NCBI GenBank assembly: GCA_021324015.1
Contig: JAJPJX010000143.1
Location: 25,560 to 89,559, forward strand
From: Solibacteraceae bacterium
GTDB taxonomy: Bacteria > Acidobacteriota > Terriglobia > Bryobacterales > Bryobacteraceae
Length of the DNA: 64,000 bases
Direction: 5' to 3'
Shown here: positions 1 to 8,090 of the stretch, in pieces
Position numbering within the stretch: position 1 is the first letter of the stretch
Layout: every line of letters begins with the position of its first letter
The notes under the pieces: generated by a model
The model's database searches: none
Seen by the model: the letters and a program-made list of their open reading frames with translations, nothing else
Told to the model about the DNA's origin: nothing
Position numbers and translations under genes: made by a program

Positions 1-716
1 GGCACGGTGATCAGGAAATCGCACTTGCGGATGGTATTGGTGACGAAGTAATCGGGGCGGGCGCCGAACGCTTTGACTCCCGTGCGCGAGACCGGCACCT
101 CGACGCGCCGCAGCCGGCCGGAGGCGTCTTTCACGCCGTCGTAGTTCAGGTCCACGTAGTCATAAGTCTTGCCAGGGAAGCGCGTGGCCATGTCCCTGAG
201 CAGGCTGTTCAGAGTGCCGCCCGCGCCGGGGAATTCCTTGTCCCCCCAGTCAAAGGTCGTGGCGTCCACGCGCGCGCTGTTCTGCGAGACGACGTTATCT
301 TCGGCGGGATCGCGCAGGCTGCGGTAGCTGCCGCCCTCGGCGATGGTGACACGGGCAGCAGGCGCCTTGCGTGCTACGTACTCCAGCACCGCGCGGGTCA
401 CCCGCAAGTCAGTGACGTCGCCGGACGTGTAGCCCGACTGCGGCCGCAGAAACACGATGTTCGGCTTGATCACCACCCAGGAGCCTGGCCGGATGCGGTC
501 CTCGAAGCCGCCGGCGTACTCGATGGCCTTCCACACCATGTCGCGGACGCGCCCGTCGTCCAGCGGATCCTCCGGGGAGGCCGGCCGCGCCAGGCGTGCG
601 TGCGTGGAGTGCACCAGGCCGATCCGCCGTTTGCCGGGGGCCGACCCAGAAAGAGCCGCCGCCGACGCGGCTTGCGCCGCGGCTGCCAGGAATTCGCGCC
701 GATTGATCTTCGCCAT
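1..716 (-). CDS. DUF362-type secreted protein, C-terminus cut by window edge
   Basis: The reading frame is open from an ATG at 716 to the left edge, so only the first 238 residues are visible. The protein begins MAKINRREFLAAAAQAA, a twin-arginine (Tat) signal, so export is likely. The sequence GSWVVIKPNIVFLRP near residues 78-92 is the characteristic KPN segment of DUF362 proteins, and AEGGSYRS follows about 35 residues later. DUF362 proteins are often linked to iron-sulfur proteins, but no biochemical role can be assigned. There is no Shine-Dalgarno sequence; a TAGAAT hexamer lies 6 nt before the ATG, so the mRNA may be leaderless. The gene is divergent from the gene at 786. The family call is fairly firm; the function is unknown. 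Confidence 0.8.
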   Translation of the reverse strand, partial: MAKINRREFLAAAAQAASAAALSGSAPGKRRIGLVHSTHARLARPASPEDPLDDGRVRDMVWKAIEYAGGFEDRIRPGSWVVIKPNIVFLRPQSGYTSGDVTDLRVTRAVLEYVARKAPAARVTIAEGGSYRSLRDPAEDNVVSQNSARVDATTFDWGDKEFPGAGGTLNSLLRDMATRFPGKTYDYVDLNYDGVKDASGRLRRVEVPVSRTGVKAFGARPDYFVTNTIRKCDFLITV

Positions 717-722
717 GTCTCA

Positions 723-728
723 ATTCTA
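723..728 (-). promoter_or_regulatory. -10 hexamer for the DUF362 gene
   Basis: On the minus strand TAGAAT ends 6 nt before the ATG at 716. It sits in an AT-rich island in the 69-nt divergent gap 717-785. Placed this way, transcription would begin at or next to the start codon. The gene at 786 in the other direction has its own TAGGAG Shine-Dalgarno at about 771-776. Confidence 0.5.
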
Positions 729-785
729 TATAAAAAGGCCTTAAACTGATAGTGGAAAATACATCACCTGTAGGAGATTGCCCTT

Positions 786-1631
786 ATGCAACTCACCCGC
801 CGCGGGATCCTGATGGCGCCGCTGGCCGCCCCGGCCGTGACCACGGAGGACATGCCGCTCGTACCGTTCGGCCGCTACAGCGTCTCGCGCCTGATCGTGG
901 GAGGCAACCCGGTGAGCGGGAACTCGCACGTTTCTGCCGCCCTCAGCGCCGAGATGCGAGATTACTTCACGGCCGCTAACGTGAAGAAACTACTGAGGGA
1001 TTGCGAAAAGGCGGGCATCAACACCTGGCAGTCCCGCGGAGACCGGCACATCCTGCGACTGCTCAACGAGTACCGCCTGGAGGGAGGCGCCATCCAGTGG
1101 ATCGGGCAAACCGCCTCGGAACTGGCGGACATTCCGCGCAACATTCGCGAGATGGCTGCGGCAGGCGCTATCGGCATCTACCACCACGGCTCCAAAACCG
1201 ATGCCCTATGGGCCGATGGGCGGATCGGTCAGGTACGCGAGATGCTGAAGGTGATGCGGCAGACCGGGGTGCAGGTGGGTCTGGGAACCCATATCCCCGA
1301 GGTGGTGGACCACGTGGAATCCGAGGGTTGGGACCTGGATTTCTATATGACGGCGGTGTACAACCTGGCACGCCCCCCGGAGCTGTTCCGGGACGAAGAC
1401 CGCGAGAAGATGCTGGCGCGCGTCCGCCGGACGTCGAAGCCCTGCCTCATCTTCAAGGTATACGCCGCCAGCCGGCAATGCGACTCGCCGGCCCGCATGC
1501 GGGCCGCCCTGGGCCTGGTGTTCCGCTATGCCAAGCCCACGGACTGCGTGGTCATCGGCATGTTCCCGAAACACCGGGAGCAAGTGCGGGAAAACTGCTG
1601 GCTGGTAAGGGAAGCGCTGGGAGTGGGTTGA
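786..1631 (+). CDS. Aldo/keto reductase-like TIM-barrel protein
   Basis: 281 residues. After a short N-terminal extension the protein reads VPFGRYSVSRLIVGGNPVSG, the usual opening strand of aldo/keto reductase barrels. GINTWQSRGD, GAIGIYHHG and CVVIGMFPKHREQV follow in the expected order of barrel strands. The canonical catalytic Tyr/Lys/His tetrad could not be placed with confidence, so this may be a divergent or non-reductase member. Similar proteins are common in Acidobacteriota and Planctomycetes next to DUF362 or Gfo/Idh genes (from memory). A TAGGAG Shine-Dalgarno lies about 9 nt before the ATG. Substrate unknown. Confidence 0.7.
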   Translation: MQLTRRGILMAPLAAPAVTTEDMPLVPFGRYSVSRLIVGGNPVSGNSHVSAALSAEMRDYFTAANVKKLLRDCEKAGINTWQSRGDRHILRLLNEYRLEGGAIQWIGQTASELADIPRNIREMAAAGAIGIYHHGSKTDALWADGRIGQVREMLKVMRQTGVQVGLGTHIPEVVDHVESEGWDLDFYMTAVYNLARPPELFRDEDREKMLARVRRTSKPCLIFKVYAASRQCDSPARMRAALGLVFRYAKPTDCVVIGMFPKHREQVRENCWLVREALGVG

Positions 1632-2375
1632 CTAATCGACCTCTCTGGCGTCCACGTCGGCGGGCTTGCCCAGAGAGAAGTGGTCAAACCAGATGGTCAG
1701 TTCCGCCTTGCCCACCAGGCGCGTGTCCACCGCGCTGATAATGCGGCGGGGAACGGCGCGGCCCTGGTAGAGATAGTAGTCCCGGACAAAGTACACGTCC
1801 TTTACGAACAGGGAGGGATTCTTCACGAACTCGCCCCATTCGCGCAGGGGCAGGTAGCTGGCGGAGTCGATCCAGAGCTCTCCGGCGAACAGCCCGGCCC
1901 GCTTCTGCCGGGGGGAAACCTGGAAGACATACGCCTGCTTGCCGGCGTAGTCCTGGATGCCCTTGTAGGAGAACTTGTAGTTCTGCGGAGTAACGGACAA
2001 CGTCCCTTGGGCACGAGCTTCCGCGTCCCGTTCGGCCGCCAGGTACCGGGCGATGACCTCGCGCTTAATGGTGTCGTCGCCCTCGAAGCGTAAGCCGCGG
2101 TAAACCGTCCGGCCCAGACGAGAGACGAAGCGCAGCGCGTGCAGTGTGCCGCGCTTCTTGAGCTTCGGCAGGCGCGCATCGATATTCACGTCCATGCTCA
2201 GGTCTTGGGGCTGCTGTTTTTCAGCATCCACCGCCTGGAGATAACGGGCCACGATTTCGGAAGGAAGGGGAGGCACAGAAGTGGGCAGGCTGCCGGCTCC
2301 CAGAGGGAGCATCAGGGCGGCCCCGAAACCCATAATCCTCATCGCCTTGGACTGGACGAAACGCATCACACCCAT
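1632..2375 (-). CDS. LolA/outer-membrane lipoprotein-sorting-like periplasmic protein
   Basis: 247 residues from the ATG at 2375. The frame stays open upstream, but upstream residues look non-coding, and from 2375 an N-region plus hydrophobic core (RIMGFGAALMLPLGAG) forms a signal peptide. ATG at 2366 or 2351 are alternatives. The mature part is beta-rich and includes YAGKQAYVFQVSP, ELWIDSASYLPLREWGEF and RRIISAVDTRLVGKAELTIWF. That is the strand pattern of the LolA/LppX-like fold, in which a half-barrel carries a hydrophobic ligand. It has no lipobox. It converges on the gene ending at 1631 with no gap. Function within the fold is not known; a sensor or lipid-binding role is possible. Confidence 0.65.
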   Translation of the reverse strand: MGVMRFVQSKAMRIMGFGAALMLPLGAGSLPTSVPPLPSEIVARYLQAVDAEKQQPQDLSMDVNIDARLPKLKKRGTLHALRFVSRLGRTVYRGLRFEGDDTIKREVIARYLAAERDAEARAQGTLSVTPQNYKFSYKGIQDYAGKQAYVFQVSPRQKRAGLFAGELWIDSASYLPLREWGEFVKNPSLFVKDVYFVRDYYLYQGRAVPRRIISAVDTRLVGKAELTIWFDHFSLGKPADVDAREVD

Positions 2376-2539
2376 GTAGAGCACGGAACCGCCCAAACTG
2401 TTACAGCAGTTGGTCGATTTCTCCCATTTTACACAATGCAAAGCAGATCGCCAGCTTCCCGGGAGCCGCCGGAGCCGCCATGGGATCCCGCTGGGCGCCA
2501 ACATGCCGGCAGGTGACGGCGGTTCGGCACGACAGGTGT

Positions 2540-4108
2540 CTATTTTGCCTGACTCAGGCTCTCGGGCAAAGCCCAGGCGTACAGGACCCCCTGGACACCC
2601 TCGACGACATATTGACGCCCGTCTAGCTCATAGGTCATCGGAGAGCTCACCATGTTCCCTCCGGCGCTGGCGTGCCAGAGCGTCTTTCCGGTACGCGCGT
2701 CCAGCACCAGCAGGTTGCCCTGGGAATCGCCGGTGAATAGGAGCCCTCCGGCAGTGCTGAGAATCCCGGCCACGCTCTCGCCCGGGCCGAGCTCGTGGTT
2801 CCAGCGGATCTGGCCGGTCCGATAGTCGATGGCGCGGAGCGTGGAGTCGGAGTAAAGATTACGGTCGCGGCCGGCCCAGCCTTCGGGCTTGCCGGTGGCG
2901 GTGTAGTAAAAGATACTGAACACCCGGCGGGCGACCACGTAGAACAGGCCCGTCTCCGGGCTGAAACTGGGAGACATCCAGTTGGTGGCGCCGTCCGAAC
3001 CGGGCTCGACCAGCGTACCGTCGGGGCGCGGTTCCTTCTCCGGATTTGGGATAGGCCGGCCCCGCGAATCGATGCCCTTGGCCCAGTTGGTCTCGATAAA
3101 GCGGGAGGTCAGCAGGTGCTGCCCGTCGGTGCGGTCCAGCAGGAAAAAGTACCCGTTGCGGCTGGCCTGGGCCAGCAGTTTGCGCGGCCTGCCCTGGTAG
3201 GAAGCGTCCAGCAGGACCGGCGTCTGCACGGCGTCCCAGTCGTGAGTGTCGTGCGGGGAGGGCTGGAAATACCACGCCAGTTTTCCGGTGTCCGGGTGCA
3301 GGGCCACGATGGAGCAGGTGTAGAGGTTGTCGCCCTTGCGGATGTCGCCGGCAAGCACGGGGTTGGGATTCCCGGTGCCCCAGTAGAGAAGATTCAGTTG
3401 CGGATCGTAAGTGCCCGTCATCCAGGTCATGCCGCCGCCGTGGGTGATGGCGTCAGTGCCCTGCGGCCAGCTCTCCGAACCGGGCTGGCCGGGTTTGGGT
3501 TCCGTGTACCAGCGCCATTGCAGGCTGCCGGTTTCCGGATCCACGGACTCGAGATACCCGGGGATGTCGGTGACGTCGCCCGAGACGCCTACGATGATGT
3601 GATTGCGCACCACCAGCGGCGCCATCGTGGAGAAATAACCCAGCTTCCAGTCGGCCAGTTCGATGGTCCAGCGGACGCTGCCGTCGCGGGCGTTGAGGCA
3701 GACCAGGTGCGCATCGGGCGTGGTGAAGTAGAGCCAGTTACCCCACATGGCCACCCCGCGGTGGCCTATGTGGTCGCCGCCGGCGGACTCATAGTGGTAG
3801 TGCCAGACCTCGCGGCCGGTGCGCGCGTCCACGGCCCATACACGGTCCGGCACCGTCAAGTAGAGGATGCCGTTGATCAGCAGGGGCGTGGATTTGATGG
3901 CCACCGAGCGGGGCTGAAAGGCCCAGGCCAGCGTCAGGTAGCCGGCGTTGGAGGCGTTGATCTGCTTCAAGGGGCTGTAGCGCCGTCCCGAGTAGTCGCC
4001 ATTGTAAGTGGGCCAGGTATCCGTGGGCAGCTTCAGCAAAGCCGAGGGGTTCAGCCCCTGGGGCCAGGCGCAGGCGGCCAGCGCAAGAGCCAGTACGGCG
4101 GTCTTCAC
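2540..4108 (-). CDS. PQQ-type beta-propeller dehydrogenase (quinoprotein)
   Basis: 522 residues. A signal peptide is followed by WPTYNGDYSGRRYSPLKQIN, the classic start of the eight-bladed PQQ dehydrogenase propeller, with tryptophan-docking repeats such as VWAVDARTGREVWHYHY and LLVLDARTGKTLWHASAGG. YWGTGNPNP (about residues 242-250) carries the calcium-ligand Asn, and HDTHDWDAVQTPVLLD (286-301) carries the catalytic-Asp region. The vicinal cysteines that flank PQQ in methanol/ethanol dehydrogenases are absent (GDHIGHRG, 111-118), and the calcium-ligand Glu of the GGE motif is not obvious (VSGDVTDIPG). The start is a GTG that overlaps the stop of the upstream cytochrome gene by 4 nt, so the two are translationally coupled. 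It probably oxidises an alcohol or sugar in the periplasm; substrate unknown. Confidence 0.85.
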   Translation of the reverse strand: MKTAVLALALAACAWPQGLNPSALLKLPTDTWPTYNGDYSGRRYSPLKQINASNAGYLTLAWAFQPRSVAIKSTPLLINGILYLTVPDRVWAVDARTGREVWHYHYESAGGDHIGHRGVAMWGNWLYFTTPDAHLVCLNARDGSVRWTIELADWKLGYFSTMAPLVVRNHIIVGVSGDVTDIPGYLESVDPETGSLQWRWYTEPKPGQPGSESWPQGTDAITHGGGMTWMTGTYDPQLNLLYWGTGNPNPVLAGDIRKGDNLYTCSIVALHPDTGKLAWYFQPSPHDTHDWDAVQTPVLLDASYQGRPRKLLAQASRNGYFFLLDRTDGQHLLTSRFIETNWAKGIDSRGRPIPNPEKEPRPDGTLVEPGSDGATNWMSPSFSPETGLFYVVARRVFSIFYYTATGKPEGWAGRDRNLYSDSTLRAIDYRTGQIRWNHELGPGESVAGILSTAGGLLFTGDSQGNLLVLDARTGKTLWHASAGGNMVSSPMTYELDGRQYVVEGVQGVLYAWALPESLSQAK

Positions 4109-4857
4109 TTCAGGGTCTCCAGGTACGCAAACAGATCATGAATGTCCGCGTCGGTGTATTTCGCGAGCAGTTCGCGGTGCCCCGCCAGCGGGTCGTGCAC
4201 GGTTACCCGCACCTGGCTGCGCGGCCAGGAGTGATACCAGCCGCCGCTGTCGCGAATGGCCACCGTGAACTCGTCCAGGTGCACAACCCGGCCCTCGAAC
4301 GTCTGGCCGCCGGGCGTGGTGACCGCCGCGGTCCTCGGAGCCCCGCGGGGGTACAGGAAGCGAACCTCGAGGTCGAGCGGGGTGAATTTCGCCGCCACTC
4401 CCGCCAGGTCGCCGGCGGGCGAGTGGCACGCGCGGCACCCGCCTGCACCGTCGAAGAAGGCTCTGCCGGCTTGCACGCTGCCCGTGAGCAGCCGCGCGGC
4501 AGGGTAATCGTTGGAGACGTGCGCGCTGTGCAGCGACTCGTCCACCCGCGCGTGCAGGAAGGCTACGATATCGGATACCGCCGCCGCGGAGAGAGGGAAG
4601 GCCGGCATGCCTTTATCGGGGCGGCCGTTGCGAATGACCGGCGCGATCAAGTCGCCGTTGACGTCGTGATTCACCAGGGGCGAGCGGACCAGGTCCGGCG
4701 CGCGGTTGCCAGTGGCATCTTCGCCGTGACAGAAGCCGCACGCCTGCACATACTGCGCACGCCCGCGCTGGATGGCGGCTGCTGGTGTCTCCGCAGCCAG
4801 CGGAAGACCGCCCAGGGCCAGCGCAAACACAAAAATCCGGTTGGGGATCCAGGTCAA
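4105..4857 (-). CDS. Diheme c-type cytochrome, partner of the quinoprotein
   Basis: 250 residues from a TTG at 4857, chosen because GAGGGAG lies 8 nt upstream and the signal peptide (WIPNRIFVFALALGGLPLAAE) begins here; no in-frame ATG fits. Two heme-binding CxxCH motifs are visible: CGFCH early and CRACH in the second half. Met ligands are plausible in KGMPAFP. Between and after the hemes are IVAFLHARVDESLHS and YTDADIHDLFAYLETLK, typical helix endings of class I cytochrome c folds. The stop overlaps the start of the quinoprotein gene. It probably accepts electrons from the quinoprotein in the periplasm and passes them to the respiratory chain. Confidence 0.85.
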   Translation of the reverse strand: MTWIPNRIFVFALALGGLPLAAETPAAAIQRGRAQYVQACGFCHGEDATGNRAPDLVRSPLVNHDVNGDLIAPVIRNGRPDKGMPAFPLSAAAVSDIVAFLHARVDESLHSAHVSNDYPAARLLTGSVQAGRAFFDGAGGCRACHSPAGDLAGVAAKFTPLDLEVRFLYPRGAPRTAAVTTPGGQTFEGRVVHLDEFTVAIRDSGGWYHSWPRSQVRVTVHDPLAGHRELLAKYTDADIHDLFAYLETLK

Positions 4858-4927
4858 ATGGAAAACTCCCTCTGAAAATCTGCGGATAGCTTCATCATCC
4901 CACAGGTGAGTGGGGACGGTGCGGCGT

Positions 4928-5734
4928 CTATGGCAAGCGGCGGATCTTGATATTCCGGAACCAGGCGGCATCCCCATGGTTCTGGAGGGAGATAGGGCAT
5001 TCCCTACGCGGCTGCTTGACCAGCAGTTCGTAGGCGGGAGTGCCCGCACCCCAGCGCTTGGCGCAACTTTCGGCGACGGCCTTAGAATCCAGGCCGGCGT
5101 CCACCACCTTGACGCCGTTCAGCCAGTGCTCCACGTGGCTGCCGCGAACTACCAGGCGGGAGTGATTGAATTCCCCCACTGGTTTGGCCGCCTCCCGCAA
5201 GGGCGCCACCATGTCGTACAACGCGCCGGTGTACTGCACCTCGCCGTGCAAAGCGCCGGCATAGCGCTGCTGGTCGATCAACTGGTATTCGAAGCCGATG
5301 ACGTACTCCTGCCCGCTGGCGCGCCGCGGGGGGCGGTGCGCCAGCGAAAAGTTCACCAGGGCTTCAAAAGGATGCACGGGCGCGGCGGCCAGGAAGATGC
5401 GGTCCTGAATGCGATACTTGACGCCGGTGTTGCTGCCGCGAGCCAGGCGCCAGTCGAAGAGCAGTTCGAAATCCCGGAATTTCTCACGGCTGAACAGATC
5501 TTCAGTGATGCGCGGGTGCGGGGTAGCTTTCAGGCAGCCGTCCTCGATGCTCCAGGCATCGCCCGGCGGGTTCTTGACACGCGGGTCCTCCCAGCCGTTC
5601 ATGGTGCGCCCATCGAAGAGCAGTTCCCAGCCCGCCGCCTGTTCCGCAGGAGTCAGGAGGTTGTGGGTTTCCGGACCAGCGGCCAAGGCGCCGCAGCAGA
5701 GCAAAATGGCCAGGTACGCGGATCGGCGAGTCAC
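4928..5734 (-). CDS. DUF1080 / 3-keto-disaccharide hydrolase-domain secreted protein
   Basis: 268 residues from a GTG at 5734. The first 20 residues are a signal peptide (SAYLAILLCCGALAAG). GWELLFDGRTMNGWEDP is the hallmark opening of the DUF1080 jelly-roll, followed by WSIEDGCLKA, FRDFELLFDWRLARGSNTGVKYR and WLNGVKVVD; the end DAAWFRNIKIRRLP is the standard C-terminal strand. The family is a concanavalin-like fold, some members of which act on 3-keto-disaccharides or bind glycans. No Shine-Dalgarno is present; TACAAT lies 6 nt before the GTG and abuts the mtaB stop, so transcription may start here. A DUF1080 protein next to an exported quinoprotein fits oxidative sugar use. Confidence 0.85.
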   Translation of the reverse strand: MTRRSAYLAILLCCGALAAGPETHNLLTPAEQAAGWELLFDGRTMNGWEDPRVKNPPGDAWSIEDGCLKATPHPRITEDLFSREKFRDFELLFDWRLARGSNTGVKYRIQDRIFLAAAPVHPFEALVNFSLAHRPPRRASGQEYVIGFEYQLIDQQRYAGALHGEVQYTGALYDMVAPLREAAKPVGEFNHSRLVVRGSHVEHWLNGVKVVDAGLDSKAVAESCAKRWGAGTPAYELLVKQPRRECPISLQNHGDAAWFRNIKIRRLP

Positions 5735-5740
5735 GCGCCC

Positions 5741-5746
5741 ATTGTA
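5741..5746 (-). promoter_or_regulatory. -10 hexamer before the DUF1080 gene
   Basis: TACAAT on the minus strand, 6 nt before the GTG at 5734 and directly after the mtaB stop codon. The spacing predicts a leaderless transcript for the DUF1080 gene, separate from mtaB. Confidence 0.5.
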
Positions 5747-7180
5747 CTACCGGCCGTGGGAGGGCACTCCGGCATGAGTGGGAGCGGAGGCCAGGCCATA
5801 GCTGGCTGGGTCGAACAGGCGGCCGTACCGGCCGGCCATCTCTTCGGCCAAGCCGTCTTCGCGGGCGGGAAGGGCCGCGAACTCGCGCTCGATGCGCGCC
5901 AGCCACTGCGTCTCCTTGGCCGAGAGCCGCAGGGTTCCGGCCTCCCGATGTTCGTTCAGAATGCTGACCGCCGTCTGCCCGGCGCCGACCGTGCGCCGGT
6001 AAGGATTCGCTTCGGCTACGATGGCGGCGGCGATGCGCGAGACCGCCGCGGGGGACAGCACGGCCGCCTGTGGGCTCAGGTGCTCGTCGGAGGCCACCAG
6101 CCAATCGCGCAGCGTCAGGGCCCCGCCCCGCGCGGCGGCCGTGTTCATGAGCCGGCAGTCGTAGGCCAGCAGTTCGGTGTAGGCCTCCGGAGCGCTGCCG
6201 GAGAGCAGACGGATGTTCTGCACCGATTCGTTGCTCCACAGGTCGCACATGGCGCCGGCAATATTGCCCAGGGGGCTGAAGTGTGCGCAGGTGGCGGATT
6301 TTCCTTCCATGGAAATGGGGCAGCCCGTAATGGCCTTGAGGATGGGGCCTTCATAGGCGCAGTCCTTGGAGGGGCCGATCGCCCCGGCCTCGAAGGCGGC
6401 CAGGCTGCGCGCGGCGCTCATGGCCCGCACCACCGCGGCCAGCACCTCCGGGAGCATGCGCTGGTGGGCCAACTGCATGGCGGTATTGGCGAAGCCGCAG
6501 GCCGAATCGCCGCCCGGCACCGCGGGCGCGTGCGCGGCGCAGGCAGCGGCCATGCGCTCCCACAGCCAGTGCATGTCCCGCATGGCCAGCACGCCAAGGG
6601 CGAAGACCAGTCCGCGCACGTCGCCATAGACCAGGGCTTCGTCGTGCACTTCCTTGCCGCCCACGGACTCGATGGAGAGGATATCGGCGCCCGCTTCGAG
6701 GCACAGATCGAAGGAGCGCCGCAGCCGCTCCCAGGCCTCTCCGCCGCGCAGACGCGGAGGCCGGGTCTGATCGCGGATGTCGGTGGGCGTCACCCGGAGT
6801 GCGCTCTTCAACCCGTGCTTCTGGTGGGCCTCGCGCAGGTGCGCGTGCAGCAGGGCGGTGATCTCCGCGCCCCATTCCGGGGTTTCCGTCATGGCGGGCA
6901 GCAGCTCGAACTCGAGCACCAGGCCCGGCACGCCGAGAGCCAGCGCGCGGCGCACCACCGCCTGTGCAATTTCCCGGTAGTGTTCCCGCACCTGCGGCCA
7001 GGTGGCGGTTTCGATGCCGATGGCGGGCAGCGTAAAGTTCACTTCGGGGAAGACCTCGCCGGCGCCGATGACCAGGTCAAACCCGCAGCGCACCGGCTTG
7101 GGAGCGCGGCCGAAAATCAGGTTCTGCGGATCGGCGATGGCCGGGGATGTGAAAACGTGCGGGGGAGCAATTTCAGACAT
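5747..7180 (-). CDS. mtaB: Methanol:corrinoid methyltransferase, MtaB family
   Basis: 477 residues from the ATG at 7180, which has AGGGAGG immediately upstream. MtaB transfers the methyl group of methanol to a corrinoid protein (MtaC) with a zinc-activated alcohol. Family signatures run through the whole length: FDLVIGAGEVFPEVNF, ILSIESVGGKEV, GDSACGFANTAM, EAGAIGPSKDCAYEGPILKA, ISMEGKSATCAH, DLWSNESVQNIR, LLAYDCRLMNTA. The three zinc ligands of the Methanosarcina enzyme (Glu164, Cys220, Cys269) align with Glu171, Cys228 and Cys274 here. The length is close to the archaeal protein. No mtaC or mtaA is in the window, so the corrinoid partner is elsewhere or different. It could act on another methoxy compound or alcohol. 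Confidence 0.85.
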   Translation of the reverse strand: MSEIAPPHVFTSPAIADPQNLIFGRAPKPVRCGFDLVIGAGEVFPEVNFTLPAIGIETATWPQVREHYREIAQAVVRRALALGVPGLVLEFELLPAMTETPEWGAEITALLHAHLREAHQKHGLKSALRVTPTDIRDQTRPPRLRGGEAWERLRRSFDLCLEAGADILSIESVGGKEVHDEALVYGDVRGLVFALGVLAMRDMHWLWERMAAACAAHAPAVPGGDSACGFANTAMQLAHQRMLPEVLAAVVRAMSAARSLAAFEAGAIGPSKDCAYEGPILKAITGCPISMEGKSATCAHFSPLGNIAGAMCDLWSNESVQNIRLLSGSAPEAYTELLAYDCRLMNTAAARGGALTLRDWLVASDEHLSPQAAVLSPAAVSRIAAAIVAEANPYRRTVGAGQTAVSILNEHREAGTLRLSAKETQWLARIEREFAALPAREDGLAEEMAGRYGRLFDPASYGLASAPTHAGVPSHGR

Positions 7181-7268
7181 GGGCCTCCCTGTCAGACTCC
7201 AGGATACCCTGCGGCTCGGGGCTCTGTCACAATGGAAGTTGGCCGGCCCGCGGCCGCATGGGGGTGAG

Positions 7269-7616
7269 ATGATCGACAGTCTCGTCAACCTGCTCTTCCG
7301 TTGTCCCCACCGCCGATTGACTCGTCCCGTGACTCCGGTGAGCAAAGAGGGTGTGCCCCACGGCGCGACTTACGTGGTTTGCCTGGATTGCGGCAAGCAG
7401 TTCGCCTACGACACGCAGGAAATGCGCATCGGCAAGGCGATTGAAAGCTCGCACGAGGCGGGGGTCCTCCCGCCCGGGATGCCCATGGCGCGGAAGAAGA
7501 AAATGACCTACGCGCTCTGGGCCCTGCCGGTGGCCGTGCTGCTCGGCTCGGCGGTCAAGGGCAAGAAGCCCCGCCCGAAGAAGGAAGACCCGCAGGATTC
7601 GCCCCCGGAAGAATGA
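7269..7616 (+). CDS. Small zinc-ribbon-like protein with a C-terminal hydrophobic segment
   Basis: 115 residues from the ATG at 7269, with GGGGTGAG just upstream. The N-terminal half has CPHRR and YVVCLDCGKQFAY, a CxH...CxxC arrangement typical of small zinc ribbons. A basic stretch (ARKKK) is followed by a hydrophobic helix (YALWALPVAVLLGSAV) and a charged Lys/Pro/Asp/Glu tail. Similar short proteins occur in Acidobacteriota genomes (from memory) without known function. It stops 3 nt before the 3' end of the oppositely oriented tmRNA. Coding is supported by start-site context and composition; the function is not known. Confidence 0.65.
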   Translation: MIDSLVNLLFRCPHRRLTRPVTPVSKEGVPHGATYVVCLDCGKQFAYDTQEMRIGKAIESSHEAGVLPPGMPMARKKKMTYALWALPVAVLLGSAVKGKKPRPKKEDPQDSPPEE

Positions 7617-7619
7617 GGG

Positions 7620-7970
7620 TGGTGGAGGCGGCGGGAGTCGAACCCGCGTCCGAGAAAGTCCGTCATGAAGAGCCTACGTGCGTAGCCGGTTCGAAAATTT
7701 CGGCGGCCACCTCAGAGCCGGCAAGAGGGATGGCCTCCTAGCCCGATTGATCTCGGCCTGCGGCTCCGGACCGAAGCCCTCGGCCTATCCCGCAACATGA
7801 CGCTCACTGGCCGCCGCGCGGGCTCAACGGCTGGAGCGGCTGCTTAATTAATTAAGCAGCGTAAGCAAACTGCTGGTTGGCAGTTATGGTTTTCCGATCG
7901 TTTTACGGGAGCTCGGAACCCGGCACGCCTCCCCACCACGATCCAATCCCGTCGAATCCGTTACGCCCCC
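7620..7970 (-). ncRNA. ssrA: tmRNA (transfer-messenger RNA)
   Basis: tmRNA rescues stalled ribosomes and tags the unfinished protein for degradation. On the minus strand the 5' end GGGGGCG is followed by TAACGGATTCGAC, the invariant start of tmRNA. The 3' end has the T-arm GGTTCGACTCCCGCC and the acceptor strand ending CCTCCACCA with CCA encoded. The 7-bp acceptor stem pairs 7964-7970 with the bases before ACCA. The resume codon GCC is at 7881-7879. The tag region ends within a 22-bp perfect palindrome at 7839-7860 (helix 5) that carries stop codons in all three frames. The length of 351 nt is normal for a one-piece tmRNA. Confidence 0.97.
7852..7881 (-). other. tmRNA tag-peptide reading frame
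   Basis: Resume codon GCC at 7881-7879, then AAC CAG CAG TTT GCT TAC GCT GCT TAA. The encoded proteolysis tag is ANQQFAYAA. The C-terminal YAA/LAA end is the usual degron read by ClpXP-type proteases. At nine residues the tag is compact. Confidence 0.95.
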
Positions 7971-8090
7971 ACGGCGAAGGACGACACAACCACACGTGGT
8001 GAAAGCCACCTTCATTCTACCACGCGCCTCCCGCCGCCGCTGTTTGGCGGTGATATAGTCGAAATAGTCCGCAGGGATGCTGTCATTGCC

